In this document: piece after piece, positions 13,997-21,184 of the stretch
Numbering within the stretch: the first letter of the stretch is position 1
Layout: each line of letters starts with the position of its first letter
Source of the DNA: JAYFRE01 sp034926235
Lineage (GTDB): Bacteria > Pseudomonadota > Alphaproteobacteria > Rhodospirillales > Magnetospirillaceae
Assembly: GCA_034926235.1 (NCBI GenBank)
Contig: JAYFRE010000077.1
Location: forward strand, 1 to 21,184
DNA length: 21,184 nt
Direction of reading: 5' to 3'
Position numbers and translations under genes: made by a program
The notes under the pieces: model-generated
Told to the model about the DNA's origin: nothing
Databases searched by the model: none
What the model saw: the letters and a program-made list of their open reading frames with translations, nothing else

Positions 13997-15247
13997 TCAG
14001 TTCCGTTCCAGCGACAACGGCGCGGCATGGGCGAAATCGCGCCCTGCCGGGGATTGGAACACGCTCAAACCGAATTCGGGCAGGATCGCGATCAGATGGT
14101 CGAAGATGTCCGACTGTATCGCCTCATAGGCGTTCCAGTCGGTCGTGTTGGTGAAGCAATAGATCTCCAGCGGCAACCCTTCCGGCCCCGGCGGCATCTG
14201 GCGCACCAGCAAGGTCATGTCCTTGCGGATCAAGGGATTGCCGATCAGATATTGTTCGACATAAGCGCGAAAGACGCCAAAATTGGTCATCCGGCGGCGA
14301 TTGCCGGGCGTCTCGGCGGCAGGCCCCAACTGGGCGTTCCACTCTTCCAGTTCTTTGGTCTTGCGCGCCATGAAATCGGTCAGGCGGCGTAAGTGCGCCA
14401 ATTGCTGGCGCTCCGCATCGGTCAGAAAGCGCACCGTGTTCTGGTCGATATAAAGCGACCGCTTGATCCGCCGTCCGCCCGACTCGGTCATGCCGCGCCA
14501 GTTCTTGAACGGTTCGGACACCAGCTTGCGCACGGGAAAGGTGGTGTAGGTGTTGTCCCAGTTCTGCACCGTCACCGAATAGAGCGACAATTCATTCACC
14601 GTACCATCGGCGTTCATCGACGGCATTTCGATCCAATCCCCGACCCGGACAATACCGGTCGAGGAAATCTGGACCGACGCCACCAGCGACAACAGCGTGT
14701 CCTGGAACACCAACAGCAACACGGCGGTCAAAGCGCCCAAGCCAGAGAGCAGGATCAAAGGCGAGCGGTCGATGATGGCAGCGATCATCAGGATGGCGGC
14801 CAGGCCATAGACGACGATCGTGACCAGCTGGATATAGCCTTTGATCGAACGGCCCGAATTGCCCGCCCGGCGCTGCCATAATTTTTCGACCAGCTTCAGC
14901 GCCGCCGAAACGGCCATGGCGACAACCAGGATGTTAAAGGCGTGGGCGGTGTTGCGCACCACCGTGACCAGGGCGGCATGCAGTCCGGGGACATCGCCGA
15001 CCCAGCTTGCGATCACCATCGCCGGCGCGGCGTTGGCCAGCCGGGTGATGATCCCGGATTCCACCACATCCGGCCCCTTGATGAAGCTCAACCCCGCGAT
15101 CAGCCGGTTCAAAAGCCGCACCAGCGCGACCTTGACGACGAAATTCACGAAAATGGCGGCAAGGATAAGAATCACGGACCAGAATATGGTTTCGATCCAT
15201 GGATAACTTCCCACAACTCCCGAGAGCTGATCCATCATATCGTCCAC
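13997..15247 (-). CDS. ybdG: YbdG/MscM-type mechanosensitive channel (MscS family)
   Basis: Inner-membrane small-conductance mechanosensitive channel involved in osmotic stress. The 416-residue length equals that of E. coli YbdG, and long stretches match it: NWDNTYTTFPVRKLVSEPFKNW, SGGRRIKRSLYID, RRMTNFGVFRAYVEQYL, RKDMTLLVRQMPPGPEGLPLEIYCFTNT and QSDIFDHLIAILPEFGL. Hydrophobic segments occur near residues 18-45, 70-90, 98-118 and 135-160. The pore helix is around LILLSGLGALTAVLLLVFQDTLLSLVASVQ, followed by the beta domain GDWIEMP. A GTG at 15247 is chosen since GAGG lies about 6 bases ahead; the ATG codons at 15238 and 15235 are too far from it. It is monocistronic, separated from the pnt operon by a strong terminator. 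Confidence 0.93.
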   Translation of the reverse strand: MDDMMDQLSGVVGSYPWIETIFWSVILILAAIFVNFVVKVALVRLLNRLIAGLSFIKGPDVVESGIITRLANAAPAMVIASWVGDVPGLHAALVTVVRNTAHAFNILVVAMAVSAALKLVEKLWQRRAGNSGRSIKGYIQLVTIVVYGLAAILMIAAIIDRSPLILLSGLGALTAVLLLVFQDTLLSLVASVQISSTGIVRVGDWIEMPSMNADGTVNELSLYSVTVQNWDNTYTTFPVRKLVSEPFKNWRGMTESGGRRIKRSLYIDQNTVRFLTDAERQQLAHLRRLTDFMARKTKELEEWNAQLGPAAETPGNRRRMTNFGVFRAYVEQYLIGNPLIRKDMTLLVRQMPPGPEGLPLEIYCFTNTTDWNAYEAIQSDIFDHLIAILPEFGLSVFQSPAGRDFAHAAPLSLERN

Positions 15248-15440
15248 GCCACCCTCATCATTTCCGTTTCATCGATGAATAATAGACGCGAATAATACTG
15301 AACGAGCAGGTTCTTGAACACCCTTCTGTGCCGAATCAATCCTGAAATACCGCCGATAATTACCCTAATGTATTGATTAGAAGCGCCTTATTTATCCATT
15401 TGACTGACTGTCATTTGCCCAGACCACCCTTCCCACCAAC

Positions 15441-15478
15441 GAAAAACGCCCCCTCCGGCCGAGCCGAAGGGGGCGTTT
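15441..15478 (-). terminator. Rho-independent terminator of the pnt operon
   Basis: On the minus strand a 16-bp stem (AAACGCCCCCTTCGGC paired with GCCGGAGGGGGCGTTT, one G-T wobble) with a 3-base loop is followed by more T, 26 bases after the pntB stop. It separates pnt from ybdG. The rest of 15248-15503 contains the ybdG leader and no gene. Confidence 0.9.
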
Positions 15479-15503
15479 CGTTGCAAAGAAACCAGGCGGT
15501 TGC

Positions 15504-16901
15504 TCAGTCCAGGGCCTGAACGATCTCCTCGGTCACCTTCTTCGCGTCGCCGAACAGCATCATCGTGTTGTCACGGTAGAACAGCTCGTTCTCGACGCCC
15601 GAATAACCGGTCGCCATCGACCGCTTGACGAACAGCACGGTCTTGGCCTTTTCGACGTCCAGCACCGGCATCCCGAAGATCGGGCTGGACGGATCGCTTT
15701 TCGCCGCCGGGTTGGTGACGTCGTTCGCGCCGATGACATAAGCCACGTCGGCGGTGCCGAATTCGTGGTTGATCTCGTCCAGCTCGAACACTTCGTCATA
15801 AGGCACATTGGCCTCGGCCAGCAGCACGTTCATATGGCCGGGCATGCGTCCCGCCACCGGATGGATGGCGTAGCGCACATCGACGCCCTCGGCCTTCAGC
15901 ACGTCGGCCATTTCACGCAGAGCGTGCTGAGCCTGGGCCACGGCCATGCCGTAACCGGGGACGATGATGACCTTCGACGCGTTCTTCAGGATGAAGGCCG
16001 CATCTTCGGCGCTGCCCGCCTTGACGGCGCGGTCTTCGCCCGCCCCGCCGGCCGGGCCGCCGGCGCTGGTGTCACCACCAAAGCCGCCCAGGATGACGTT
16101 GATGATCGAGCGGTTCATGCCCTTGCACATGATGTAGGACAGGATCGCGCCCGAAGAACCGACCAGCGCGCCGGTAACGATCAGCAGCGGGTTCTGCAGC
16201 GTAAAGCCGATGCCGGCCGCCGCCCAACCCGAATAGCTGTTCAGCATCGACACGACCACGGGCATGTCCGCGCCGCCGATCGGCAGGATCAGCAGGAAGC
16301 CCAGCGCCAGCGCGATCGCGGTGATCAGGATGAAGATCGGCGCAGATTCGGTGAAGACGAACAAGACGATCAGCAGCAGCATGGCCAGCCCGAGGGCGGC
16401 GTTCAGGAAATGCTGACCCTTGAACACCAAGGGCTTGCCCGAAACCAGACCCTGCAGCTTGGCGAAGGCGACCAACGAGCCGGTAAAGGTGATGGCGCCG
16501 ATCGCCAGACCCAGGCTCATTTCGACCAGCGATCCGGCGGCGATGTGGCCGGAGGTGCCGATGTCATAAGCTTCGGGATGCGAGAAAGCGGCCCCGGCCA
16601 CGAACACCGCCGCCAAGCCGACCAGGCTGTGGAAGGCGGCGACGAGCTGCGGCAGGGCGGTCATCTTGATCTTGAGCGCGACCACCGCGCCGATGCCGGC
16701 GCCGATCAGGATGCCCAGAATGATCATCCAATAGCTGAGCACGCCGGGCGATGCCAGGGTGGTCAGGATGGCGATAACCATGCCGGCGATGCCCCAGGCG
16801 TTACCCTGGCGCGCGGTTTCGGGGGAAGACAGGCCGCGCAGCGCCATGATGAAGCAGACCGCGGCGATGAGATAGGCGATAGCCGTCAGATTCTCGGTCA
16901 C
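15504..16901 (-). CDS. pntB: NAD(P) transhydrogenase subunit beta
   Basis: Membrane and NADP(H)-binding subunit of proton-translocating transhydrogenase, which uses the proton gradient to make NADPH from NADH. The 465-residue product has about nine membrane helices (residues 5-270). His91 in AAFHSLVGLAAV sits at the same number as the proton-channel His of the E. coli beta subunit, and Asn221 lies in SMLNSYSGWAAAG. A Gly/Ala-rich linker (about 272-300) leads to the NADP-binding domain III, with VPGYGMAVAQAQHA (315-328), HPVAGRMPGHMNVLLAEA, IGANDVTNPAA and KRSMATGYSGVEN. The start is a GTG that overlaps the stop of pntAB by 4 bases. Last gene of the operon. Confidence 0.97.
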   Translation of the reverse strand: MTENLTAIAYLIAAVCFIMALRGLSSPETARQGNAWGIAGMVIAILTTLASPGVLSYWMIILGILIGAGIGAVVALKIKMTALPQLVAAFHSLVGLAAVFVAGAAFSHPEAYDIGTSGHIAAGSLVEMSLGLAIGAITFTGSLVAFAKLQGLVSGKPLVFKGQHFLNAALGLAMLLLIVLFVFTESAPIFILITAIALALGFLLILPIGGADMPVVVSMLNSYSGWAAAGIGFTLQNPLLIVTGALVGSSGAILSYIMCKGMNRSIINVILGGFGGDTSAGGPAGGAGEDRAVKAGSAEDAAFILKNASKVIIVPGYGMAVAQAQHALREMADVLKAEGVDVRYAIHPVAGRMPGHMNVLLAEANVPYDEVFELDEINHEFGTADVAYVIGANDVTNPAAKSDPSSPIFGMPVLDVEKAKTVLFVKRSMATGYSGVENELFYRDNTMMLFGDAKKVTEEIVQALD

Positions 16902-17317
16902 GACCGGGCTCCCTTATTCTCTTTCTTCTTGAACATCGAGAGCATCCGCCAGGTGACGATGAAGCCGCCGAAGATGTTGATCGAGGCCAGGATCACGGCC
17001 AGGAAGCCCATCACCTTGGCCAGCGACATATCGGACGGGCCGGCGGCCAGCATCGCGCCGACGATGATCACCGACGAAATGGCGTTGGTCACCGACATCA
17101 GCGGCGAATGCAGGGCCGGGGTCACCCGCCAGACCACGTAATAGCCGACGAAGATCGCCAGCACGAACACGGTCAGGAAGGACACGAACCCGCCATGCGA
17201 CGCAGCCGGGGCGGCGGCCGCCTCCGCCAGTTGGGCGGCGTGGGTTTGGGCGCTTTGCGCCAGCGTCTGGGCCTGATCGGCCAGAAGGCGTGCGCTTTCG
17301 ACAATGGATTGAGCCAT
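16898..17317 (-). CDS. pntAB: NAD(P) transhydrogenase subunit alpha, membrane part
   Basis: The 139-residue product is the small membrane part of the alpha subunit, encoded separately as in Rhodospirillum rubrum rather than fused as in E. coli. An Ala/Gln-rich helical N-terminus (1-42) is followed by three membrane helices (about 44-63, 72-93, 101-123) and a basic tail FKKKENKGARS. The motif YVVWRVTPALHSPLMSVTNAISS is characteristic of this subunit. AAGGAG lies 9 bases before the ATG. It forms the membrane domain II together with PntB. Confidence 0.95.
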   Translation of the reverse strand: MAQSIVESARLLADQAQTLAQSAQTHAAQLAEAAAAPAASHGGFVSFLTVFVLAIFVGYYVVWRVTPALHSPLMSVTNAISSVIIVGAMLAAGPSDMSLAKVMGFLAVILASINIFGGFIVTWRMLSMFKKKENKGARS

Positions 17318-17331
17318 GGGGCTTAACTCCT

Positions 17332-18474
17332 TCAGGCGGTCAGGGCCGGGTGGATCACCTGGCCGTCGCGGGTCAGCGCCGTGCCCTTGATGATCTCGTC
17401 ATCCCAATTGATTTTCAGGCCCCGGCTTTCCTTGTCATAGGAAAGGTTCACGAAATTCAACAGGTTCTTGGCGAAGAGCAGGCTGGAATCGGCAGCCAGG
17501 CGGCTGGGCACATTGGCGTGGCCGACCAGGGTGACGCCATGCTTGACCACGACCTTGCCGAATTCCGACAGCGGGCAGTTGCCGCCGGCCTCGACCGCCA
17601 GATCGACGATCACCGAGCCTTTGCGCATGGTCTTGACCATCTCTTCCGAGATCAGGACCGGAGCCGGCCTGCCGGGGATCAGCGCGGTGGTGATGGCGAT
17701 GTCGGTCTTCTTCAAGGTCTCGGCGACCTTTTCGGCCTGACGGCGCTTGTAATCCTCGCTCATTTCCTTGGCGTAGCCGCCCTTGGTCTCGGCGTCGGCG
17801 GAATCGGCCTCGACCTCGACGAACTTGCCGCCCAGGCTTTCGACCTGTTCCTTGACGGCGGGGCGCACGTCCGAGGCATAGACCACCGCGCCCAGCCGCT
17901 TGGCGGTGGCGATGGCCTGCAACCCGGCGACGCCTGCGCCCAGGACCAGGACGCGCGCGGGCGCTACGGTGCCGGCGGCGGTCATCATCATGGGGAAGGC
18001 GCGGCCATAGACGGCGGCGGCGTCCAGAACGGCCTTGTAGCCGGCCAGATTGCTCTGCGACGACAGCACGTCCATGTTCTGGGCGCGGCTGATGCGGGGC
18101 ACCAGCTCCATGGCAAAGGCGTCAACCTTGGCCTTGGCAAAGGCTTCGACCTGCGCTTTGTTCTGCAAGGCGGAAAGATGCGCGATCAGGATTGCGCCCG
18201 GCTTGAACAAGGCCAGTTCGTCCAACCCTTCCTCGGCGGTCAGGGGACGCTGCACCTTCAGGACAACATCGGCATCCTTCAGCGCGTCTTCCTCGCTGGC
18301 GGCGATGGTGGCTCCGGCCGCGGTGAAATCGGCATCCAGAAGCGATGCGCCTTCGCCCGCCCCGGTTTCGACGACGACATCGAACCCCATGCCGACGAAT
18401 TTCTTGACGGTGTCCGGAGAAGCGGCGACACGCGCTTCCTCGGCGCGGCGCTCCTTCGGGATGGCTATTCTCAT
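17332..18474 (-). CDS. pntAA: NAD(P) transhydrogenase subunit alpha, NAD-binding part
   Basis: Peripheral NAD(H)-binding domain I of the transhydrogenase, 380 residues, cytoplasmic side. It starts MRIAIPKERRAEEARVAASP, typical of the alanine dehydrogenase/PNT fold. RISRAQNMDVLSSQSNLAGYKAVL lies near 127-150, and the Rossmann loop VLVLGAGVAGLQAIATAKRLGA spans 175-196 with Asp202 at the end of the second strand. The mobile-loop region follows about 215-240. AAGGGG lies about 8 bases before the ATG. First gene of a three-gene operon with short spacing (14 bases to pntAB) and divergent from katG. Confidence 0.96.
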   Translation of the reverse strand: MRIAIPKERRAEEARVAASPDTVKKFVGMGFDVVVETGAGEGASLLDADFTAAGATIAASEEDALKDADVVLKVQRPLTAEEGLDELALFKPGAILIAHLSALQNKAQVEAFAKAKVDAFAMELVPRISRAQNMDVLSSQSNLAGYKAVLDAAAVYGRAFPMMMTAAGTVAPARVLVLGAGVAGLQAIATAKRLGAVVYASDVRPAVKEQVESLGGKFVEVEADSADAETKGGYAKEMSEDYKRRQAEKVAETLKKTDIAITTALIPGRPAPVLISEEMVKTMRKGSVIVDLAVEAGGNCPLSEFGKVVVKHGVTLVGHANVPSRLAADSSLLFAKNLLNFVNLSYDKESRGLKINWDDEIIKGTALTRDGQVIHPALTA

Positions 18475-18858
18475 GAAGTAACCCCTTATCTGTCCGAATT
18501 CAGGAACGTCTTCGGATGGTGGACAACATGCCCGCCTTGCCCCTTCTTGCCAAGGGGGTTGGGTAATGAGCGAGCGTTAATCCGGCATGCGATTATGGAC
18601 AGGCTTGCGCCCCGACGCAATCATCACTGCCCTTTGCCGGACGCATGGCGGAACAAAACAGAGCGCGGGCTGTGTTTGGAATAATTTTAAATTTGGGGGA
18701 ATCCATCTTTTCATCTATGCTGAAAGACATGCTGAAACGCCGGAACGCCCCGGGCTCCCAGACCTTTGTCTTTTGTCCGGGGCGCGGATATTGGGAATCC
18801 CCCGGCATCGGCCGGTAGCGCACGCGCTCCACTCCCCAACAGGAAGGAGACAAAAGCC
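18475..18858. other. Divergent intergenic region between pntAA and katG
   Basis: 384 bases without a convincing gene; it must carry the promoters of both operons. The katG side has an AT-rich patch (AATAATTTTAAATTT, about 18680-18694) and a direct repeat ATGCTGAAA (18717-18725 and 18729-18737). An OxyR-type dyad could not be recognised. A small hairpin (CCCCTT-N6-AAGGGG, 18540-18557) lies on the pnt side. The katG ribosome site AAGGAG lies at its end. Confidence 0.5.
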
Positions 18859-21042
18859 GTGACAACAGAATCCAAATGTCCGTTTTCCGGTCATACGTCC
18901 AAACCCGTCGCCGGGGGCGGCACGCAGAACAGCGATTGGTGGCCGAACCAGTTGCGCCTCGATCTTCTAAGCCGGCATTCGTCCCGGTCCGACCCGCTGG
19001 GCCCGGATTTCAGCTACCGCAAGACGTTCAAGACGCTCGATTACGAGGCGTTGAAGAACGATCTGCGCAAGCTGATGACCGATTCTCAAAGCTGGTGGCC
19101 GGCGGATTTCGGCCATTACGGCCCGCAATTCATCCGCATGGCCTGGCACAGCGCCGGCACCTACCGTTTAAGCGACGGGCGCGGCGGCGGCGGGCGCGGC
19201 CAGCAGCGCTTCTCCCCGCTCGACAGCTGGCCCGACAATGTCAACATCGACAAATCGCGCCGCCTGCTGTGGCCGATCAAGCAGAAATACGGCCAGGCGA
19301 TCTCGTGGGCCGATCTTTTGATCCTGGCCGGCAATGTGGCGCTGGAAACCATGGGTTTCCGCACCTTCGGCTTTGCCGCCGGCCGCAAGGATGTCTGGGA
19401 GCCGGACCTGGACATCAATTGGGGCTCTGAAACCGAATGGCTCGCCCATCGCCCGCTGGAGATGTTCGACGAGCAGCTCAGCGCCACCGAGATGGGGCTG
19501 ATTTATGTCAATCCGGAAGGTCCGGGCGGCAATGGCGACCCGGTTTCCGCCGCCCATTTCATCCGCGCGACCTTTGCCCGCATGTCGATGAATGACGAGG
19601 AAACGGTCGCCCTGATCGGCGGCGGCCACACCTTCGGCAAGGCTCATGGCGCCGTGCCCCAATCCCACAAGGGACCCGAACCCGCCGCCGCCGGGCTGGA
19701 AGCGCAAGGTCTGGGCTGGATCAGCGATTTTGGCACCGGCCATGGCGGCGACACCGTTTCCAGCGGCCTGGAGGTCACCTGGACGCAGACCCCGGCGCAA
19801 TGGAGCAATTTCTTCTTCGAGAATCTGTTCAAATATGAATGGGTGCAGACCCGCAGCCCCGGCGGCCATATCCAATGGGAAGCCAAGGACGCCGAAGAGA
19901 TCATCCCCGACGCGCATGATCCGTCGAAAAAGCACAAGCCGACCATGCTCACCACCGACCTGTCGCTGCGCTTTGATCCCATTTACGAAAAGATCTCGCG
20001 CCGGTTCCTTGAAAATCCGCAGGCTTTCGCCGAGGCGTTCGCGCGGGCCTGGTTCAAACTGACCCACCGCGATCTGGGGCCGCGTTCGCGCTATCTCGGC
20101 CCGGAAACCCCGGCCGAAGTGCTGATCTGGCAAGACCCGGTGCCGGAAGCCGATCATCCTCTGATCAGCAAGGCGGACATCGCCGCCCTCAAGGCCGCAG
20201 TGCTGGCTTCGGGTCTTTCGGTGTCCGAACTGGTCGGCACCGCCTGGGCCTCGGCCTCGACCTTCCGTGGCGGCGACAAGCGCGGCGGCGCCAATGGCGC
20301 GCGCATCCGCCTTGCCCCGCAAAAGGATTGGGAGGTCAACCGGCCCGAACAGCTGGCCCGGGTGCTGGAAACCCTGGAAGGCATCCAGCGCGCCTTCAAC
20401 CGGGAAGCCGAGGGCGACAAAAAGGTCTCGCTGGCCGATCTGATCGTGCTGGCCGGCAATGCCGGGATCGAACAGGCGGCCCGCGCCGCCGGCTACGAGG
20501 TCACGGTGCCCTTCACACCGGGCCGCACCGATGCGTCGCAGAAACAGACCGACCCGGTCACCTTCGCCTTCCTCGAACCGGCGGCGGACGGCTTCCGCAA
20601 TTACGAAAAGCACGGGCTTAAAATCCCCGCCGAACATGCCCTGATCGACAAGGCGCAGCTTCTGACCCTGACCGCGCCGGAAATGACCGTGCTGATCGGC
20701 GGCTTGCGCGGAATCGGCATCAATAGCGATGGCAGTGCCCGCGGCGTCTTCACCGACCGGCCGGGCGTGCTCAGCACCGATTTCTTCGTCAATCTGCTGG
20801 ATATGTCCACGGAATGGGTCCCCGTCTCCGAGGACAAGACCCTGTTCGAGGGCCGGGACCGCAAGACCGGCGCACCGAAATGGACCGCATCTCGCGTCGA
20901 TCTCGTCTTCGGCTCGAATTCGGTGCTGCGCGCGCTGGCCGAAGTCTATGCCAGCAAGGATGCGGGAAAGAAATTCGTGACGGATTTCGTCGCCGCCTGG
21001 GCCCGGGTGACCGAGCTCGACCGCTTCGATCTGCACGAATAG
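18859..21042 (+). CDS. katG: Catalase-peroxidase
   Basis: Haem enzyme that removes hydrogen peroxide by catalase and peroxidase activity. The 727-residue length is normal for bacterial KatG. The distal site FIRMAWHSAGTYR holds Arg93, Trp96 and His97. Tyr216 (GLIYVNPEGP) and Met242 (FARMSMNDEE) have the spacing needed for the Met-Tyr-Trp crosslink that gives catalase activity. The proximal haem ligand is His257 in GGGHTFGKAHG, and the arginine-switch segment LGPRSRYLGPETP is present. The second, haem-less half-domain is complete. The start is a GTG preceded by AAGGAGACAAAAGCC; a longer frame from 18766 has no ribosome site or homology. Expected to be induced by peroxide (family knowledge), but no OxyR gene is in view. 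A strong terminator follows. Confidence 0.97.
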   Translation: MTTESKCPFSGHTSKPVAGGGTQNSDWWPNQLRLDLLSRHSSRSDPLGPDFSYRKTFKTLDYEALKNDLRKLMTDSQSWWPADFGHYGPQFIRMAWHSAGTYRLSDGRGGGGRGQQRFSPLDSWPDNVNIDKSRRLLWPIKQKYGQAISWADLLILAGNVALETMGFRTFGFAAGRKDVWEPDLDINWGSETEWLAHRPLEMFDEQLSATEMGLIYVNPEGPGGNGDPVSAAHFIRATFARMSMNDEETVALIGGGHTFGKAHGAVPQSHKGPEPAAAGLEAQGLGWISDFGTGHGGDTVSSGLEVTWTQTPAQWSNFFFENLFKYEWVQTRSPGGHIQWEAKDAEEIIPDAHDPSKKHKPTMLTTDLSLRFDPIYEKISRRFLENPQAFAEAFARAWFKLTHRDLGPRSRYLGPETPAEVLIWQDPVPEADHPLISKADIAALKAAVLASGLSVSELVGTAWASASTFRGGDKRGGANGARIRLAPQKDWEVNRPEQLARVLETLEGIQRAFNREAEGDKKVSLADLIVLAGNAGIEQAARAAGYEVTVPFTPGRTDASQKQTDPVTFAFLEPAADGFRNYEKHGLKIPAEHALIDKAQLLTLTAPEMTVLIGGLRGIGINSDGSARGVFTDRPGVLSTDFFVNLLDMSTEWVPVSEDKTLFEGRDRKTGAPKWTASRVDLVFGSNSVLRALAEVYASKDAGKKFVTDFVAAWARVTELDRFDLHE

Positions 21043-21060
21043 AGATGAACCAATCGTCAG

Positions 21061-21087
21061 GGGCTCTCCCGCCGGGAGAGCCCTTTT
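21061..21087 (+). terminator. Rho-independent terminator of katG
   Basis: GGGCTCTCCC-GCC-GGGAGAGCCC is a perfect 10-bp stem with a 3-base loop followed directly by TTTT, 18 bases after the katG stop. Confidence 0.92.
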
Positions 21088-21141
21088 CGATTCTTGCTTT
21101 CCGATCCCTCCGCCCCTTCCACGAGCATCGTTCTTAACGGT

Positions 21142-21184
21142 TCAGAAGCGGAAGACGGCTTTCAGGCTTCCCGTCACACCCTCG
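21142..21184 (-). CDS. C-terminal end of a probable outer-membrane beta-barrel protein, cut by the window
   Basis: The minus strand reads EGVTGSLKAVFRF followed by TGA (21144-21142). An alternating pattern of exposed and hydrophobic residues with a final Phe is the usual last strand of outer-membrane barrels (porins, TonB-dependent receptors) and the signal recognised by the Bam machinery. Only 13 residues are visible, so the identification rests on this pattern and on the convergent layout after the katG terminator. Confidence 0.4.
   Translation of the reverse strand, partial: EGVTGSLKAVFRF

Noticed and set aside
15765..18684. Long plus-strand frames opposite the pnt genes
   Set aside because: They are antisense to highly conserved transhydrogenase genes, rich in His, Gln, Gly and Asp as expected from mirrored GC-rich codons, with no ribosome site or domain.
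18717..18737. Direct repeat ATGCTGAAA as an OxyR or Fur site
   Set aside because: Neither the OxyR dyad pattern nor a Fur-box palindrome is present; two 9-base direct repeats could be chance.
19168..21036. Very long minus-strand frame opposite katG
   Set aside because: Shadow frame caused by GC-rich codon bias in katG; its sequence shows no recognisable protein family.

Overview
The window looks like chromosomal DNA of a high-GC alphaproteobacterium, most likely of the Rhodospirillales type. The grounds are GC-rich coding with strong third-position bias, the three-subunit proton-translocating transhydrogenase (separate PntAA, PntAB and PntB, as in Rhodospirillum), a YbdG-type MscS channel and the overall gene style. 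No species is assigned.

Positions 1-7121 form an accessory region. It holds the 3' part of an S24/LexA-like phage-type repressor (1-702), a secreted staphylococcal-nuclease-like protein (842-1279, minus), a divergent intergenic region with strong operator-like inverted repeats (about 1340-1418), two small overlapping unknown genes, and a cluster of secreted-protein paralogues around a T4-lysozyme-type (GH24) muramidase. The cluster has one decayed and two intact copies of a 4-cysteine exported family (2007-4719) and two tandem copies of a second exported family that share the motif PDVWGRELP (4781-6504, minus). The region ends with a stand-alone Cas2-like/SinR-like small protein (6852-7121). 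It lies directly at the 3' end of a tRNA-Val(GAC) gene (7174-7248, minus), a classic place for island integration, although no integrase or att repeat is visible here. The muramidase plus duplicated exported proteins is the best candidate for an undescribed system: a cell-wall-hydrolase effector with periplasmic inhibitor or immunity-like proteins. That role is inference only.

Positions 7249-21184 are ordinary chromosome: an N-formylglutamate amidohydrolase-family gene coupled to a GNAT acetyltransferase (7418-8859), a secreted SLT-type lytic transglycosylase (9149-9961), and a glycogen block with glgC (minus) divergent from glgA-glk (10007-13965). These are followed by a YbdG/MscM-type mechanosensitive channel (13997-15247, minus), the pntAA-pntAB-pntB operon (15504-18474, minus), and a divergent katG (18859-21042) with a clear terminator. 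The last 43 bases are the C-terminus of a minus-strand gene that ends like an outer-membrane beta-barrel protein.

Functionally, glk and glgC/glgA link glucose phosphorylation to glycogen storage. The pnt operon supplies NADPH beside the peroxide-detoxifying katG. Several cell-wall-active or exported proteins (GH24, SLT, 4-Cys and DVWGRELP families) are found in the left half.
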